Source: Cryomorphaceae bacterium 1068 | GTDB lineage: Bacteria; Bacteroidota; Bacteroidia; Flavobacteriales_D; Cryomorphaceae | Length of the DNA: 64,000 nt | NCBI GenBank assembly: GCA_027214385.1 | Contig: JAPVXR010000009.1 | Span: forward strand, 62,001-126,000 | Reading direction: 5' to 3' | In this document: piece after piece, positions 9,148 through 16,618 of the stretch | How positions within the stretch are numbered: the stretch's first letter is position 1 | Layout of the letters: each line of letters starts with the position of its first letter | Notes under the pieces: generated by a model | What the model was told of the DNA's origin: nothing | The model's input: only the letters and a program-made list of their open reading frames with translations | Databases searched by the model: none | Position numbers and translations under genes: made by a program

Positions 9148-9888
9148 ATGAATCAGAATTACAGGAAGTACACGGCAGAAGATTTTAAGGTATGGGAAAC
9201 CCTCTTTGAGAGGCAAATGGAGATTCTACCTGAGCTGGCCTCTCAATCGTATTTGGAAGCAGTAGATGTGGTCAAATTCAAGAGTGATAAAATTCCCGAC
9301 TTCCAAGAGGTAAATGCCATTCTGAAAGAAGAATCGGGCTGGCAGCTGAAAGTAGTACCGAATATTATTCCCAATGAAGAGTTCTTTCCTCTCTTGTCAA
9401 ATCAGACCTTCAGCGCAACGACTTGGCTCCGAAAAATGTCACAACTCGACTACCTGGACGAACCTGATATGTTTCATGATGTTTTCGGTCATGTACCACT
9501 TTTGAGTAATCCTACTTTCTGCGCATTCTTCAAAGGACTGGCGGAGATCGCAATGAAATATATTGATGACTCTAAGGCAATTGAGATGCTTGGAAGAATG
9601 TATTGGTTTACCATAGAGTTTGGCTTAATCAGAGAAAATGGCTCCCTCAAAATATACGGCGCGGGAATACTTTCCTCCCATGGAGAAACAAAATTCAGTC
9701 TTTCAGACGAACCTGAACATCTCGAGTTTGACGTAGCAGCTGTACTCGAGCAAGACTACGACAATATGAAAATTCAGGACAAGTATTTTGTCATTGAAAG
9801 CTTTGATCAATTGTTTCAAAGTTTAGATAAAATTGAAGAATATGTGCAGTCAAAAGTTGAGACGCCCATTCAAAACCCAGTCGCCTAA
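9148..9888 (+). CDS. phhA: Aromatic amino acid hydroxylase (phenylalanine 4-monooxygenase)
   Basis: 246 residues counted from ATG 9148 (a TTG directly before it is in frame but unnecessary). This is the single-domain bacterial form lacking the ACT domain of animal enzymes. The iron site is intact: FHDVFGHVPL supplies H110 and H115 and FTIEFGL supplies E157. The enzyme hydroxylates Phe to Tyr with a tetrahydropterin and O2. No pterin-recycling genes (phhB) or homogentisate-pathway genes are adjacent, although a FAH-family gene lies far away at 58.3 kb. The predicted Tyr-responsive leader upstream suggests a role in making Tyr rather than degrading Phe. Tyr or Trp hydroxylase specificity cannot be excluded from sequence. 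Confidence 0.93.
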   Translation: MNQNYRKYTAEDFKVWETLFERQMEILPELASQSYLEAVDVVKFKSDKIPDFQEVNAILKEESGWQLKVVPNIIPNEEFFPLLSNQTFSATTWLRKMSQLDYLDEPDMFHDVFGHVPLLSNPTFCAFFKGLAEIAMKYIDDSKAIEMLGRMYWFTIEFGLIRENGSLKIYGAGILSSHGETKFSLSDEPEHLEFDVAAVLEQDYDNMKIQDKYFVIESFDQLFQSLDKIEEYVQSKVETPIQNPVA

Positions 9889-9957
9889 ACGACAAAAAGA
9901 ACGGGGCTGTAGTAGTTTCTACAGGGAAGCTAAACAAACCTATTACATTTATTCAAA

Positions 9958-10689
9958 ATGCTTAAAATGAAACACTTCTTTACCCTGATTTTGATTGCCC
10001 TTTCAGCAGTTGCTACCGCACAAGTTGACGACAGAACAGAAACCAATTGCGACGGAAACATGCGCAGTATCTATCAAGTCGGAGATGAAGGTTTACCATT
10101 AATCGTTGCTTCAAAAGGATTTGACTGCTCTATTTGCATTAGTCAAGCAGACGATGTGAAAGAATTTGCAGATGCCAATGAAGGTATTGTCGAGATTTGG
10201 GGGGCTATGACTTTTCTAAATCCTTCTTCCACTCCTACTTGTGGAAATGTCGCAGAATGGAACAGCACTCACTCTTGGGGAGAGACTATTTTTTCATTTG
10301 CTGATGTAGATGAGTTTTGGTTTGTAGGAGGTACTCCGAGGTACTATGTCATACATCCATCTACTCGTGAAATTGTTTACCAAGGATCTAGTTTCTCAAC
10401 TGCATCAACAACAGCCTTGGGTTTAGGAACTACTAATACTGATAATGCCATTGATGATGGAGATTTTCAAGTATATCAAAGAAACACAGGACTTGTCGTT
10501 AAAAAGCCTGCAACCCTTTCGGGTGAATTAAGAATATTCAATATCGTAGGTCAGGAAGTATTTTCAACCATTCTAAATTCAGAAACGGAGCAATCAATAT
10601 TAGATTTTGCACCTAGCGAGGGAGTCTACATCTCCAGCTTTTATTCTGAAGGGCTTCAATTGAGTACTAAGTTTATTTTCAAAAATTGA
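9958..10689 (+). CDS. Secreted thioredoxin-fold protein with T9SS type A sorting domain
   Basis: 243 residues with a signal peptide (residues 1-21). Residues about 40-160 look like a thioredoxin/redoxin fold: a CxxC motif at C57-S-I-C60 and GGTPRYYVIHPSTREIVYQG near residue 124, which resembles the cis-Pro loop and following strand of redoxins. The last ~70 residues (LRIFNIVGQEVFST, EGVYISSFYSEG) are a T9SS type A tail, so the redox domain would be exported. Its substrate is unknown. An ATG three codons downstream is an alternative start. A TACATTTA box at 9944-9951 could be its promoter, ending 7 nt before the start. Confidence 0.8.
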   Translation: MLKMKHFFTLILIALSAVATAQVDDRTETNCDGNMRSIYQVGDEGLPLIVASKGFDCSICISQADDVKEFADANEGIVEIWGAMTFLNPSSTPTCGNVAEWNSTHSWGETIFSFADVDEFWFVGGTPRYYVIHPSTREIVYQGSSFSTASTTALGLGTTNTDNAIDDGDFQVYQRNTGLVVKKPATLSGELRIFNIVGQEVFSTILNSETEQSILDFAPSEGVYISSFYSEGLQLSTKFIFKN

Positions 10690-10912
10690 GTCTGACCTAA
10701 ACTCTTCCGATCATAAATTCTGAATTTATTTTGTTTTCGTAGTGATGAATATTTCGTTCGTCAGGCTATTGGATGGCTCTATCTAAAATTTAGGTATTGC
10801 GATGGTTTGATTAATAAATTGCACGTAAAAGAAAGTCAGAGGAGGCTTAGCTTTAGAAATCAAATTAGCGCATAAAACCCGTTTAGCTAACAACGTGAAT
10901 ACGCGAACTGAG
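10690..10912. other. Intergenic region without recognised gene
   Basis: About 220 bp between the thioredoxin-like gene and the histidine kinase. A short inverted repeat (ATAAAT and ATTTAT near 10713-10730) followed by a T-rich stretch could be a weak terminator. I see no convincing TAnnTTTG box, RNA gene or conserved ORF. Confidence 0.4.
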
Positions 10913-12796
10913 ATGGCGAAAGAGTTGAATTTATATCCCGATCGTAATCCAAACCCTGTATTTACTATCGATGGCAATGGAGATTTGACTTACTCTAACG
11001 CCGCCGCACTGAATGTTCTGGAACTCTGCGGAAGTGAGCCAGAGTATACGGTTTACCCGCAAGGGTTTATCGAATCCGCCATAAAGGCTATCAAAAGCAA
11101 AACAGTTCAAAAAAGCACTTCTTCTGTAGAAAATTGCCATTTCAGCTTCACCTTCTGCCCTAGGAAAAACGAGAACTTGGTGGATGTTTTTGGAAAAGAC
11201 ATCTCTGAGGAAGTAAAGCTCCAAACTCATCTATCGATCATCAGCGATTTTGCAACTGCTCTGCTCGATGCGCAAACAGAAGACGATGTAGCACGGACAA
11301 TTGCTAGTGAAGCCATCGCAAAACTCTCATTAGTTGATTGTGTGGTCTACATTGTAAATCGTAAAAATGGCTCACTTGAGCAAAGAGCTGCTCATGGACC
11401 AAAGAGTCCCAAATCCTTGAGAAATTCTGTGAAGGATCCCATCAGTCTCAATTTCGGAGAGGGCATTGTAGGCTTGGCAGCAACTGAAAAAAGAACGGTT
11501 ATCATCGATGATGTCTCTCAGGATAGTCGTTATGTGCTAGATGATGAACAAAGGTTTTCAGAAATAGCGGTTCCACTAATAGCTGATGACGAAGTGATTG
11601 GAGTCATAGATTCCGAACATCCCGAAAAGAATTACTTCACCGGTGATGATGCAAAAATCCTTGAGGCTATAGCATCCATAGCCTCTTCGAGGATTCAGCA
11701 CTCACGCACCCTTGAAGAGTCAAAATACACTGAGGTCAAATACAGAAGCTTCGTAGAAAATGCCTTTGGAGGACTTTACATCCTTCGCGATGAAGTTTTT
11801 GATTATGCGAATGATCAGTTTTGTGCAATGACCGGCTATTCCTTGGAAGAACTCAGGTCGCCTGATTTCGACACTCAGAAACTGATATTTGAAGCCGATC
11901 AGAGAGCTCTCCTTGCCATGCAAGCCAGAACACGCGGTGATAATTCTCCTAAATCCTATCAATTGGAGATTAGAACAAAAAAGGGCAATCTGAGCTACTT
12001 AGCAATTAATACGTGTGTTCTCAAGGATGAAAAAGGTTATTTCACCCTGGGTATTGCACTCGACATTACTGAAACGATTCAGTCTCGCGTTCAGCTCGAA
12101 GAAGTGATCGCAACGCTAGAGAAAAAGACCGAGGAGCTCAATGAATTCGCTCATCTTGCCAGCCACAATTTGAGGGCTCCCGTGACTAACCTAATTGGAC
12201 TTCTGGAGCATTTCAACTACACTAACCCTAACGATTCTACAAATGAAATTATTCTCGATAAGTTTTCGAAAACAGTTATCCAACTGAATTTGACACTGGA
12301 AGAAATGCATCAAGTTTTGCGTGTTCGAGCAAAAGACACTGTTGAATTCAAAACCATAAATCTGAATGATATCGTAGACGGAGTAAAACATCAACTCAGT
12401 GAATCGATCAGAGAGGCCAATTTTAAAATTCAAACAAACTTCGAGTTGGAGACCATCCATTACGAGAAAGCTCACATTGAGAATCTCTTCTTAAATCTAA
12501 TCTCCAATGCCTTAAAATACCGAAAGAATGAAGTTGATCCGATTATTGATATCCACGCATCCAAAATGAACGAGCATGTAAGGCTTATTTTTAAGGACAA
12601 CGGACTGGGAATTGATTTAGACAAACATGGAAAGAACCTTTTTGGGATGTACAAGCGCTTCCACAGCAATCCCGACGGCCGAGGAGTAGGATTGTATTTG
12701 GTGAAAAGACAACTAAATGCTTTGGGAAGCACTATTTCTGTGGAAAGTGAACCCAACCTAGGAACTTGTTTCACCATATTTTTAGCAAAAAAATAG
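10913..12796 (+). CDS. PAS-GAF-PAS sensor histidine kinase
   Basis: 627 residues from ATG 10913 (a GTG six codons earlier is also in frame). Order: N-terminal PAS-like domain (about 8-65), GAF domain (about 105-260), second PAS (about 275-390), a short coiled linker, a HisKA-like dimerisation segment with FAHLASHNLRAPVTN holding the phospho-acceptor His (about residue 418), and a HATPase domain with N-box NLFLNLISNALKY, G1 DNGLGID and G2 GRGVGLYLVK. There are no membrane helices, so it should be cytosolic. The next gene, 15 bp downstream, is a lone receiver protein, the obvious partner. The signal is unknown; GAF and PAS domains often bind small molecules or haem. Confidence 0.92.
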   Translation: MAKELNLYPDRNPNPVFTIDGNGDLTYSNAAALNVLELCGSEPEYTVYPQGFIESAIKAIKSKTVQKSTSSVENCHFSFTFCPRKNENLVDVFGKDISEEVKLQTHLSIISDFATALLDAQTEDDVARTIASEAIAKLSLVDCVVYIVNRKNGSLEQRAAHGPKSPKSLRNSVKDPISLNFGEGIVGLAATEKRTVIIDDVSQDSRYVLDDEQRFSEIAVPLIADDEVIGVIDSEHPEKNYFTGDDAKILEAIASIASSRIQHSRTLEESKYTEVKYRSFVENAFGGLYILRDEVFDYANDQFCAMTGYSLEELRSPDFDTQKLIFEADQRALLAMQARTRGDNSPKSYQLEIRTKKGNLSYLAINTCVLKDEKGYFTLGIALDITETIQSRVQLEEVIATLEKKTEELNEFAHLASHNLRAPVTNLIGLLEHFNYTNPNDSTNEIILDKFSKTVIQLNLTLEEMHQVLRVRAKDTVEFKTINLNDIVDGVKHQLSESIREANFKIQTNFELETIHYEKAHIENLFLNLISNALKYRKNEVDPIIDIHASKMNEHVRLIFKDNGLGIDLDKHGKNLFGMYKRFHSNPDGRGVGLYLVKRQLNALGSTISVESEPNLGTCFTIFLAKK

Positions 12797-12811
12797 AGCC
12801 TATTCGATAAA

Positions 12812-13255
12812 ATGGAAACAGGAAAAAAACGTCGTAAAGAACAAGAAAGCTACAGAACTATGAGAATAATGGTAATTGATGACGATTCTACTTTTCTCTT
12901 TATTTTTCGAAAACAGATCGAAAAATTAGAAGAAATTATGATAGTCAATGAATCAAGAAATGGTTCTGAAGCTATAAGTTATCTTAAAGGGACAATAAAT
13001 AATCTGGGAGAAATGCCTGATTTAATAGTTCTGGATTTGAATATGCCCGTTATGGACGGATGGGACTTTTTGGATGAATACGTAAAGATTTGTGAAAACG
13101 GAGCTCAAAAAGTTCCCGTGTGTATCCTATCCTCGACTATCAATCAAGCAGATTTTGATCGTGCCAATACCTACGAATCGGTTAAGAGCTTTTTTTCTAA
13201 ACCTATAACTTCAGAACAGCTCAAGACCATGAAAAAAATCTCTGAAATTTATTAG
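12812..13255 (+). CDS. Single-domain response regulator (CheY-like receiver)
   Basis: 147 residues comprising one receiver domain. The acidic pocket is IDDD (residues 22-25), the phospho-acceptor is D75 in VLDLNMPVMDGWDF, the Ser/Thr switch lies in ILSSTI and the conserved Lys is K130 in FFSKPI. There is no output domain, so it must act by protein contact or as a phosphotransfer intermediate. The highly charged first 16 residues may be dispensable; a Met at residue 17 directly before RIMVIDDD is an alternative start (12860). It is probably co-transcribed with the histidine kinase. Its 3' end overlaps the convergent aat gene by 4 nt. Confidence 0.92.
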   Translation: METGKKRRKEQESYRTMRIMVIDDDSTFLFIFRKQIEKLEEIMIVNESRNGSEAISYLKGTINNLGEMPDLIVLDLNMPVMDGWDFLDEYVKICENGAQKVPVCILSSTINQADFDRANTYESVKSFFSKPITSEQLKTMKKISEIY

Positions 13256-13935
13256 ACCGTCCACCTTCCTGTCTGAGTCGGCGCTTCCAAAGCCTTACGA
13301 AGCAATCGGAGGTATTCGGTTCTCGAAATATTCTCTGCTCCTAAGCTCTCCAGATGTGAAGTTGGCACTTGACAATCCACAAAATCAAAATCGCGCTCTT
13401 CCAAAAGCCTGCAAAATCTAATAAAGGCCAATTTGGACATATTCTTTTCAATGCTAAACATGCTTTCGCCAAAAAAGGCACGTCCAAGGCTCACTCCGTA
13501 TAGCCCACCAACCAGTTCTCCGTCACGCCATACTTCAGCACTATGAGCTACACCCATTTGATGTAAGGAGGTATAGACATTCATCATCTCTTCACTTATC
13601 CAAGTGCGGGATTTACCCCTTCCTGGGGCATTGGCACATGATTTCATCACTTGTTCAAAGGCCGTGTCCAGAGTAAAGATATATTCATCAGAGTTGAGGT
13701 AAGGACGCATGCTCTTTTGAACACGCAAATGATCAAAGAAGAGAACACTTCGCGGGTCAACGCTCCACCACAAAACCGGGTCTCTTTCGTTAAACCATGG
13801 GAAAATCCCCCTTTCGTATGCGCTTAGGATCCAATCTTCTCGGAGAAGTCCTCCTACGGCTAGAAGGCCATCTTCATTGGCATCTTCGGGGTTGGGGAAG
13901 AACAAGTACTCAGAATCTAAACCATATACGGGCAT
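13252..13935 (-). CDS. aat: Leucyl/phenylalanyl-tRNA--protein transferase
   Basis: 227 residues. It transfers Leu or Phe from tRNA to N-terminal Arg/Lys of proteins, marking them for ClpAP via the N-end rule. Diagnostic segments are FPNPEDANEDGLLAVGGLL, AYERGIFPWF, LWWSVDPRSVL, the central WISEEMMNVYTSLH and GGLYGVSLGRAFFGESMFS. Length matches E. coli Aat (234). A TATATTTG box at 13940-13947 ends 5 nt from the ATG, predicting a leaderless mRNA. Confidence 0.96.
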   Translation of the reverse strand: MPVYGLDSEYLFFPNPEDANEDGLLAVGGLLREDWILSAYERGIFPWFNERDPVLWWSVDPRSVLFFDHLRVQKSMRPYLNSDEYIFTLDTAFEQVMKSCANAPGRGKSRTWISEEMMNVYTSLHQMGVAHSAEVWRDGELVGGLYGVSLGRAFFGESMFSIEKNMSKLAFIRFCRLLEERDFDFVDCQVPTSHLESLGAENISRTEYLRLLRKALEAPTQTGRWTV

Positions 13936-13939
13936 AGGG

Positions 13940-13947
13940 CAAATATA
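13940..13947 (-). promoter_or_regulatory. Predicted -7 box of aat
   Basis: Reverse strand TATATTTG is an exact TAnnTTTG match. Its last base is 5 nt before the first base of the aat ATG, so transcription would start at or next to the start codon. No clear TTG at -33. Confidence 0.5.
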
Positions 13948-13998
13948 GAATTCACTAAACGAACTAAGGGAACGGTTTAAAGAAGTAATTTTATCCTC

Positions 13999-14625
13999 GT
14001 GGATGAACTTATTTTAAGGATTCAAACAGCCATGGAGAAACCTCTTCCGGGCTGGGATGCTCATAGCAAGATGATCAATTACATCAGACCCAGTGCCATT
14101 GATGTCGAAAAGGTAGACCCCGAAGCGAGGCATGGAGCAGTGCTGGCCCTTATCTATCCTGTAGATAACATACCTCACGTAGCTCTGATGTTGCGAAACA
14201 CTTATGAAGGCACCCATAGTGGACAGGTGAGCTTCCCCGGGGGTAAACGCGAACAGATTGACAAAGATTTGATCCAAACGGCTCTCAGAGAAGCACACGA
14301 GGAGATGAATATCCGGCCCGAAGAGGTTACTGTGGTAGGACCACTTTCCAAAGTGTATATACCCCCTAGTCGATTTCTGGTTGCTCCTTTCGTCGGGTAT
14401 TCGCAAAAAAGACCCAACTTCAAACGCGATCCATTGGAGGTAGCTGAGATTATCGAAGCTCCGCTTCACATCATTTTAGAAGAAAGTTCTATAAAGCAAA
14501 AACCCATATTCGTGCAGGTGACCAACTCCGAACTTGAAGTCAAATATTTTGATATTTTGGGACATACTGTATGGGGAGCCACAGCAATGATGCTTAAAGA
14601 GCTCGCTGAAATATTGACCGAATAA
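13999..14625 (+). CDS. Nudix hydrolase, CoA pyrophosphatase-like (NudL family)
   Basis: 208 residues from a GTG start at 13999. The Nudix box reads GGKREQIDKDLIQTALREAHEEM, with Asp in place of the first Glu as is usual in CoA pyrophosphatases, and it is preceded by HSGQVSFPGG, the family-specific UPF0035-type signature. These enzymes cleave CoA, acyl-CoA or related nucleotides to phosphopantetheine and 3',5'-ADP. It is divergent from aat across a 63 bp gap and followed 12 bp later by the channel gene, with which it may be co-transcribed. Confidence 0.9.
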   Translation: MDELILRIQTAMEKPLPGWDAHSKMINYIRPSAIDVEKVDPEARHGAVLALIYPVDNIPHVALMLRNTYEGTHSGQVSFPGGKREQIDKDLIQTALREAHEEMNIRPEEVTVVGPLSKVYIPPSRFLVAPFVGYSQKRPNFKRDPLEVAEIIEAPLHIILEESSIKQKPIFVQVTNSELEVKYFDILGHTVWGATAMMLKELAEILTE

Positions 14626-14637
14626 ATCTCCGTTAAG

Positions 14638-15732
14638 ATGCGTATACTATTATCTTTTCTGCTACTACTTACTGCTACAATTGCCAGTTACGGCCAAACT
14701 ACGAACCTTGATACATATCCCAAATTTTCATACGACAGGGTCGTTAAAGTCGGTATCAAGATCAGTGAACCGTTTATTATTGAATCGGCAGGAGAGGCGC
14801 AATATGAAGGACTCAGTATTTTTCTTTGGGAACGCGTAGCTTCTGATCTAAATGTGAATTATGAGTACCGCACCTTCGACAACTTGACCGACTTGCTCGA
14901 GGCCGTTCAGAATAATGAGGTAGATATTTCAATCAACCCTCTAACCGTCACCCCCGAACGGTTAACGAACATGGAGTTCACCCAACCATTTTTCATTACA
15001 AACCTAGCCATCGCAGTTAAGAAAGAGCAACAGGGACCGATCATGCGATTGCTTCAAAACATTTTCTCTTGGAAATTCTGGACCGCGATAGCGCTTTTGG
15101 CCTTTGTCATTTTAATCTTTGGGTTTTTCGCATGGATATTCGAGCGCAAGCATAACGAAGAAGAATTTAGCAGAGACGCAAAAGGACTATGGGATTCTTT
15201 CTGGTGGAGCGCCGTTACTATGACCACGGTAGGCTACGGAGATAAGTCCCCAAAAAGCACTGGTGGCCGAATTGTTGGGTTGATCTGGATGTTCACCGCA
15301 ATTATTATCATTAGTGGGTTCACGGCTTCCATAGCGTCTTCGCTCACAGTAGGTCAGCTTTCTCTGGATATTAGTAATCTAGATGATTTGGAGGACGCAC
15401 GAGTCGTAGCTATAAGCGGATCTACGTCACATACATTTTTGAACTCTAAAATGATTGCTTCAAATGAAGTCGTATCTGTTGATAAAGCTCTGGAGATGCT
15501 ATCTTCAGGTAATGCCGATGCATTCGTATATGACGAGCCTTTGCTCAGGTATAAGATCAATCAAAATAAACTCCATAACGAAATAGACGTTGCCCCTGCA
15601 AGGTTTTTAACCCAATACTACGCATATGCCTTGCCTCTGGGTCAAGCCAGAAAGGCACTCAACCTTGCTATCATTCAGCGCATTGAAACGTTGGAATGGA
15701 AAACAGAATTGGCGTCGTTCGAGTTGGAGTAG
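14638..15732 (+). CDS. Prokaryotic ionotropic glutamate receptor-like potassium channel
   Basis: 364 residues arranged like cyanobacterial GluR0: signal peptide (1-20), first half of a periplasmic ligand-binding domain (about 33-135), helix M1 (148-168), pore loop with K+ selectivity filter TTVGYG (196-201) after WWSAVTM, helix M2 (211-238), then the second half of the ligand-binding domain (240-364). Ligand residues typical of amino acid binding are present: TPERLTNMEFTQPF with R108 to clasp the alpha-carboxylate, and D299 in VYDEPLLRY to bind the amino group. It should be an inner-membrane tetrameric channel gated by an extracytoplasmic amino acid. The natural ligand is unknown. Confidence 0.9.
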   Translation: MRILLSFLLLLTATIASYGQTTNLDTYPKFSYDRVVKVGIKISEPFIIESAGEAQYEGLSIFLWERVASDLNVNYEYRTFDNLTDLLEAVQNNEVDISINPLTVTPERLTNMEFTQPFFITNLAIAVKKEQQGPIMRLLQNIFSWKFWTAIALLAFVILIFGFFAWIFERKHNEEEFSRDAKGLWDSFWWSAVTMTTVGYGDKSPKSTGGRIVGLIWMFTAIIIISGFTASIASSLTVGQLSLDISNLDDLEDARVVAISGSTSHTFLNSKMIASNEVVSVDKALEMLSSGNADAFVYDEPLLRYKINQNKLHNEIDVAPARFLTQYYAYALPLGQARKALNLAIIQRIETLEWKTELASFELE

Positions 15733-15749
15733 CTTAGTATGCTTTCTAA

Positions 15750-16565
15750 TTATTTCGCGAAGCGACCAATCACATCTTCCGATACTCCGGTAAAGCTAAA
15801 ACCTCCATCGTGAAAGAGGTTCTGCATAGTCACGTACTTTGTAAAGTCGCTAAATAGGCTGATCACGTAGTTCGCACAATCCTCTGAACTAGCATTTCCC
15901 AGAGGGCTCATGCTTTCGGCGTAAGCCACAAACTCGTCAAAACCCTTTACACCGCTACCTGCTGTAGTTACTGTAGGAGATTGCGAAATAGTGTTGATGC
16001 GCACCTTCTTTTTCACTCCGTAGTGATACCCGAAGCTTCTGGTGATGCTTTCCAGCAATGCCTTAGCATCAGCCATGTCATTGTAATCAGGGAATACACG
16101 CTGTGCTGCGATATAAGAAAGCGCTACTACTGAGCCCCAGTTATTGATGGCATCTTTTTCATAGGCCGTCTTCAAGACTCTGTGCAAACTCATTGCTGAG
16201 ATGTCGAGCGTTTTGTGGTAAAAGTCGTAATTGGTTTCGGTGTAATGCTTGCCTTTTCTCACATTTGGAGACATTCCAATGGAGTGAAGCACAAAATCTA
16301 CCTTTCCGCCAAAATGCTCAGTGGCTTTATCAAAAAGGTTCGCCAAATCCTCATTGCTGGTGGCATCAGCAGGAATTACGGGTGCATTACCACACTTTTC
16401 AGCTAAAGTGTTGATTTCTCCCATTCGCAATGCGATCGGTGCATTGGTTAAGACAAATTCTGCTCCTTGTTCGTATGCTTGCTCTGCCACTTTCCAAGCG
16501 ATAGACATATCGTTGAGGGCTCCGAAGATGATTCCTTTTTTTCCTTTGAGTAGGTTATTGGCCAT
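15750..16565 (-). CDS. fabI: Enoyl-[acyl-carrier-protein] reductase (NADH)
   Basis: 271 residues of the short-chain dehydrogenase superfamily, FabI subgroup. It reduces trans-2-enoyl-ACP in the last step of each fatty acid elongation cycle. The N-terminal nucleotide-binding motif IIFGALNDMSIAWKVA and the Tyr-x6-Lys catalytic pair in DYNDMADAKALLES are visible, with QSPTVTTAGSGVKGF in the substrate loop. It has its own -7 box (16594-16601) in the gap downstream of recN. It is convergent with the channel gene; the 17 bp between them contain no terminator. Confidence 0.96.
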   Translation of the reverse strand: MANNLLKGKKGIIFGALNDMSIAWKVAEQAYEQGAEFVLTNAPIALRMGEINTLAEKCGNAPVIPADATSNEDLANLFDKATEHFGGKVDFVLHSIGMSPNVRKGKHYTETNYDFYHKTLDISAMSLHRVLKTAYEKDAINNWGSVVALSYIAAQRVFPDYNDMADAKALLESITRSFGYHYGVKKKVRINTISQSPTVTTAGSGVKGFDEFVAYAESMSPLGNASSEDCANYVISLFSDFTKYVTMQNLFHDGGFSFTGVSEDVIGRFAK

Positions 16566-16593
16566 GATTGTGACTTCTTAGTGATTAAGGCGA

Positions 16594-16601
16594 CAAATAT
16601 A
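16594..16601 (-). promoter_or_regulatory. Predicted -7 box of fabI
   Basis: Reverse strand TATATTTG is an exact match to TAnnTTTG. It lies in the 53 bp between recN and fabI and gives a predicted leader of about 24 nt. Confidence 0.5.
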
Positions 16602-16618
16602 GAAAAAGGGAGCAGGGT

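Noticed and set aside
9907-9924. Perfect CTGTAG/CTACAG hairpin between phhA and the thioredoxin-like gene
   Set aside because: There is no T-tract after it and no conserved partner sequence, so I do not call it a terminator or regulatory RNA.
10895-10912. GTG start for the histidine kinase, adding six residues
   Set aside because: The ATG at 10913 directly precedes the conserved PAS start (LNLYPDRNPNP) and is the simpler choice.
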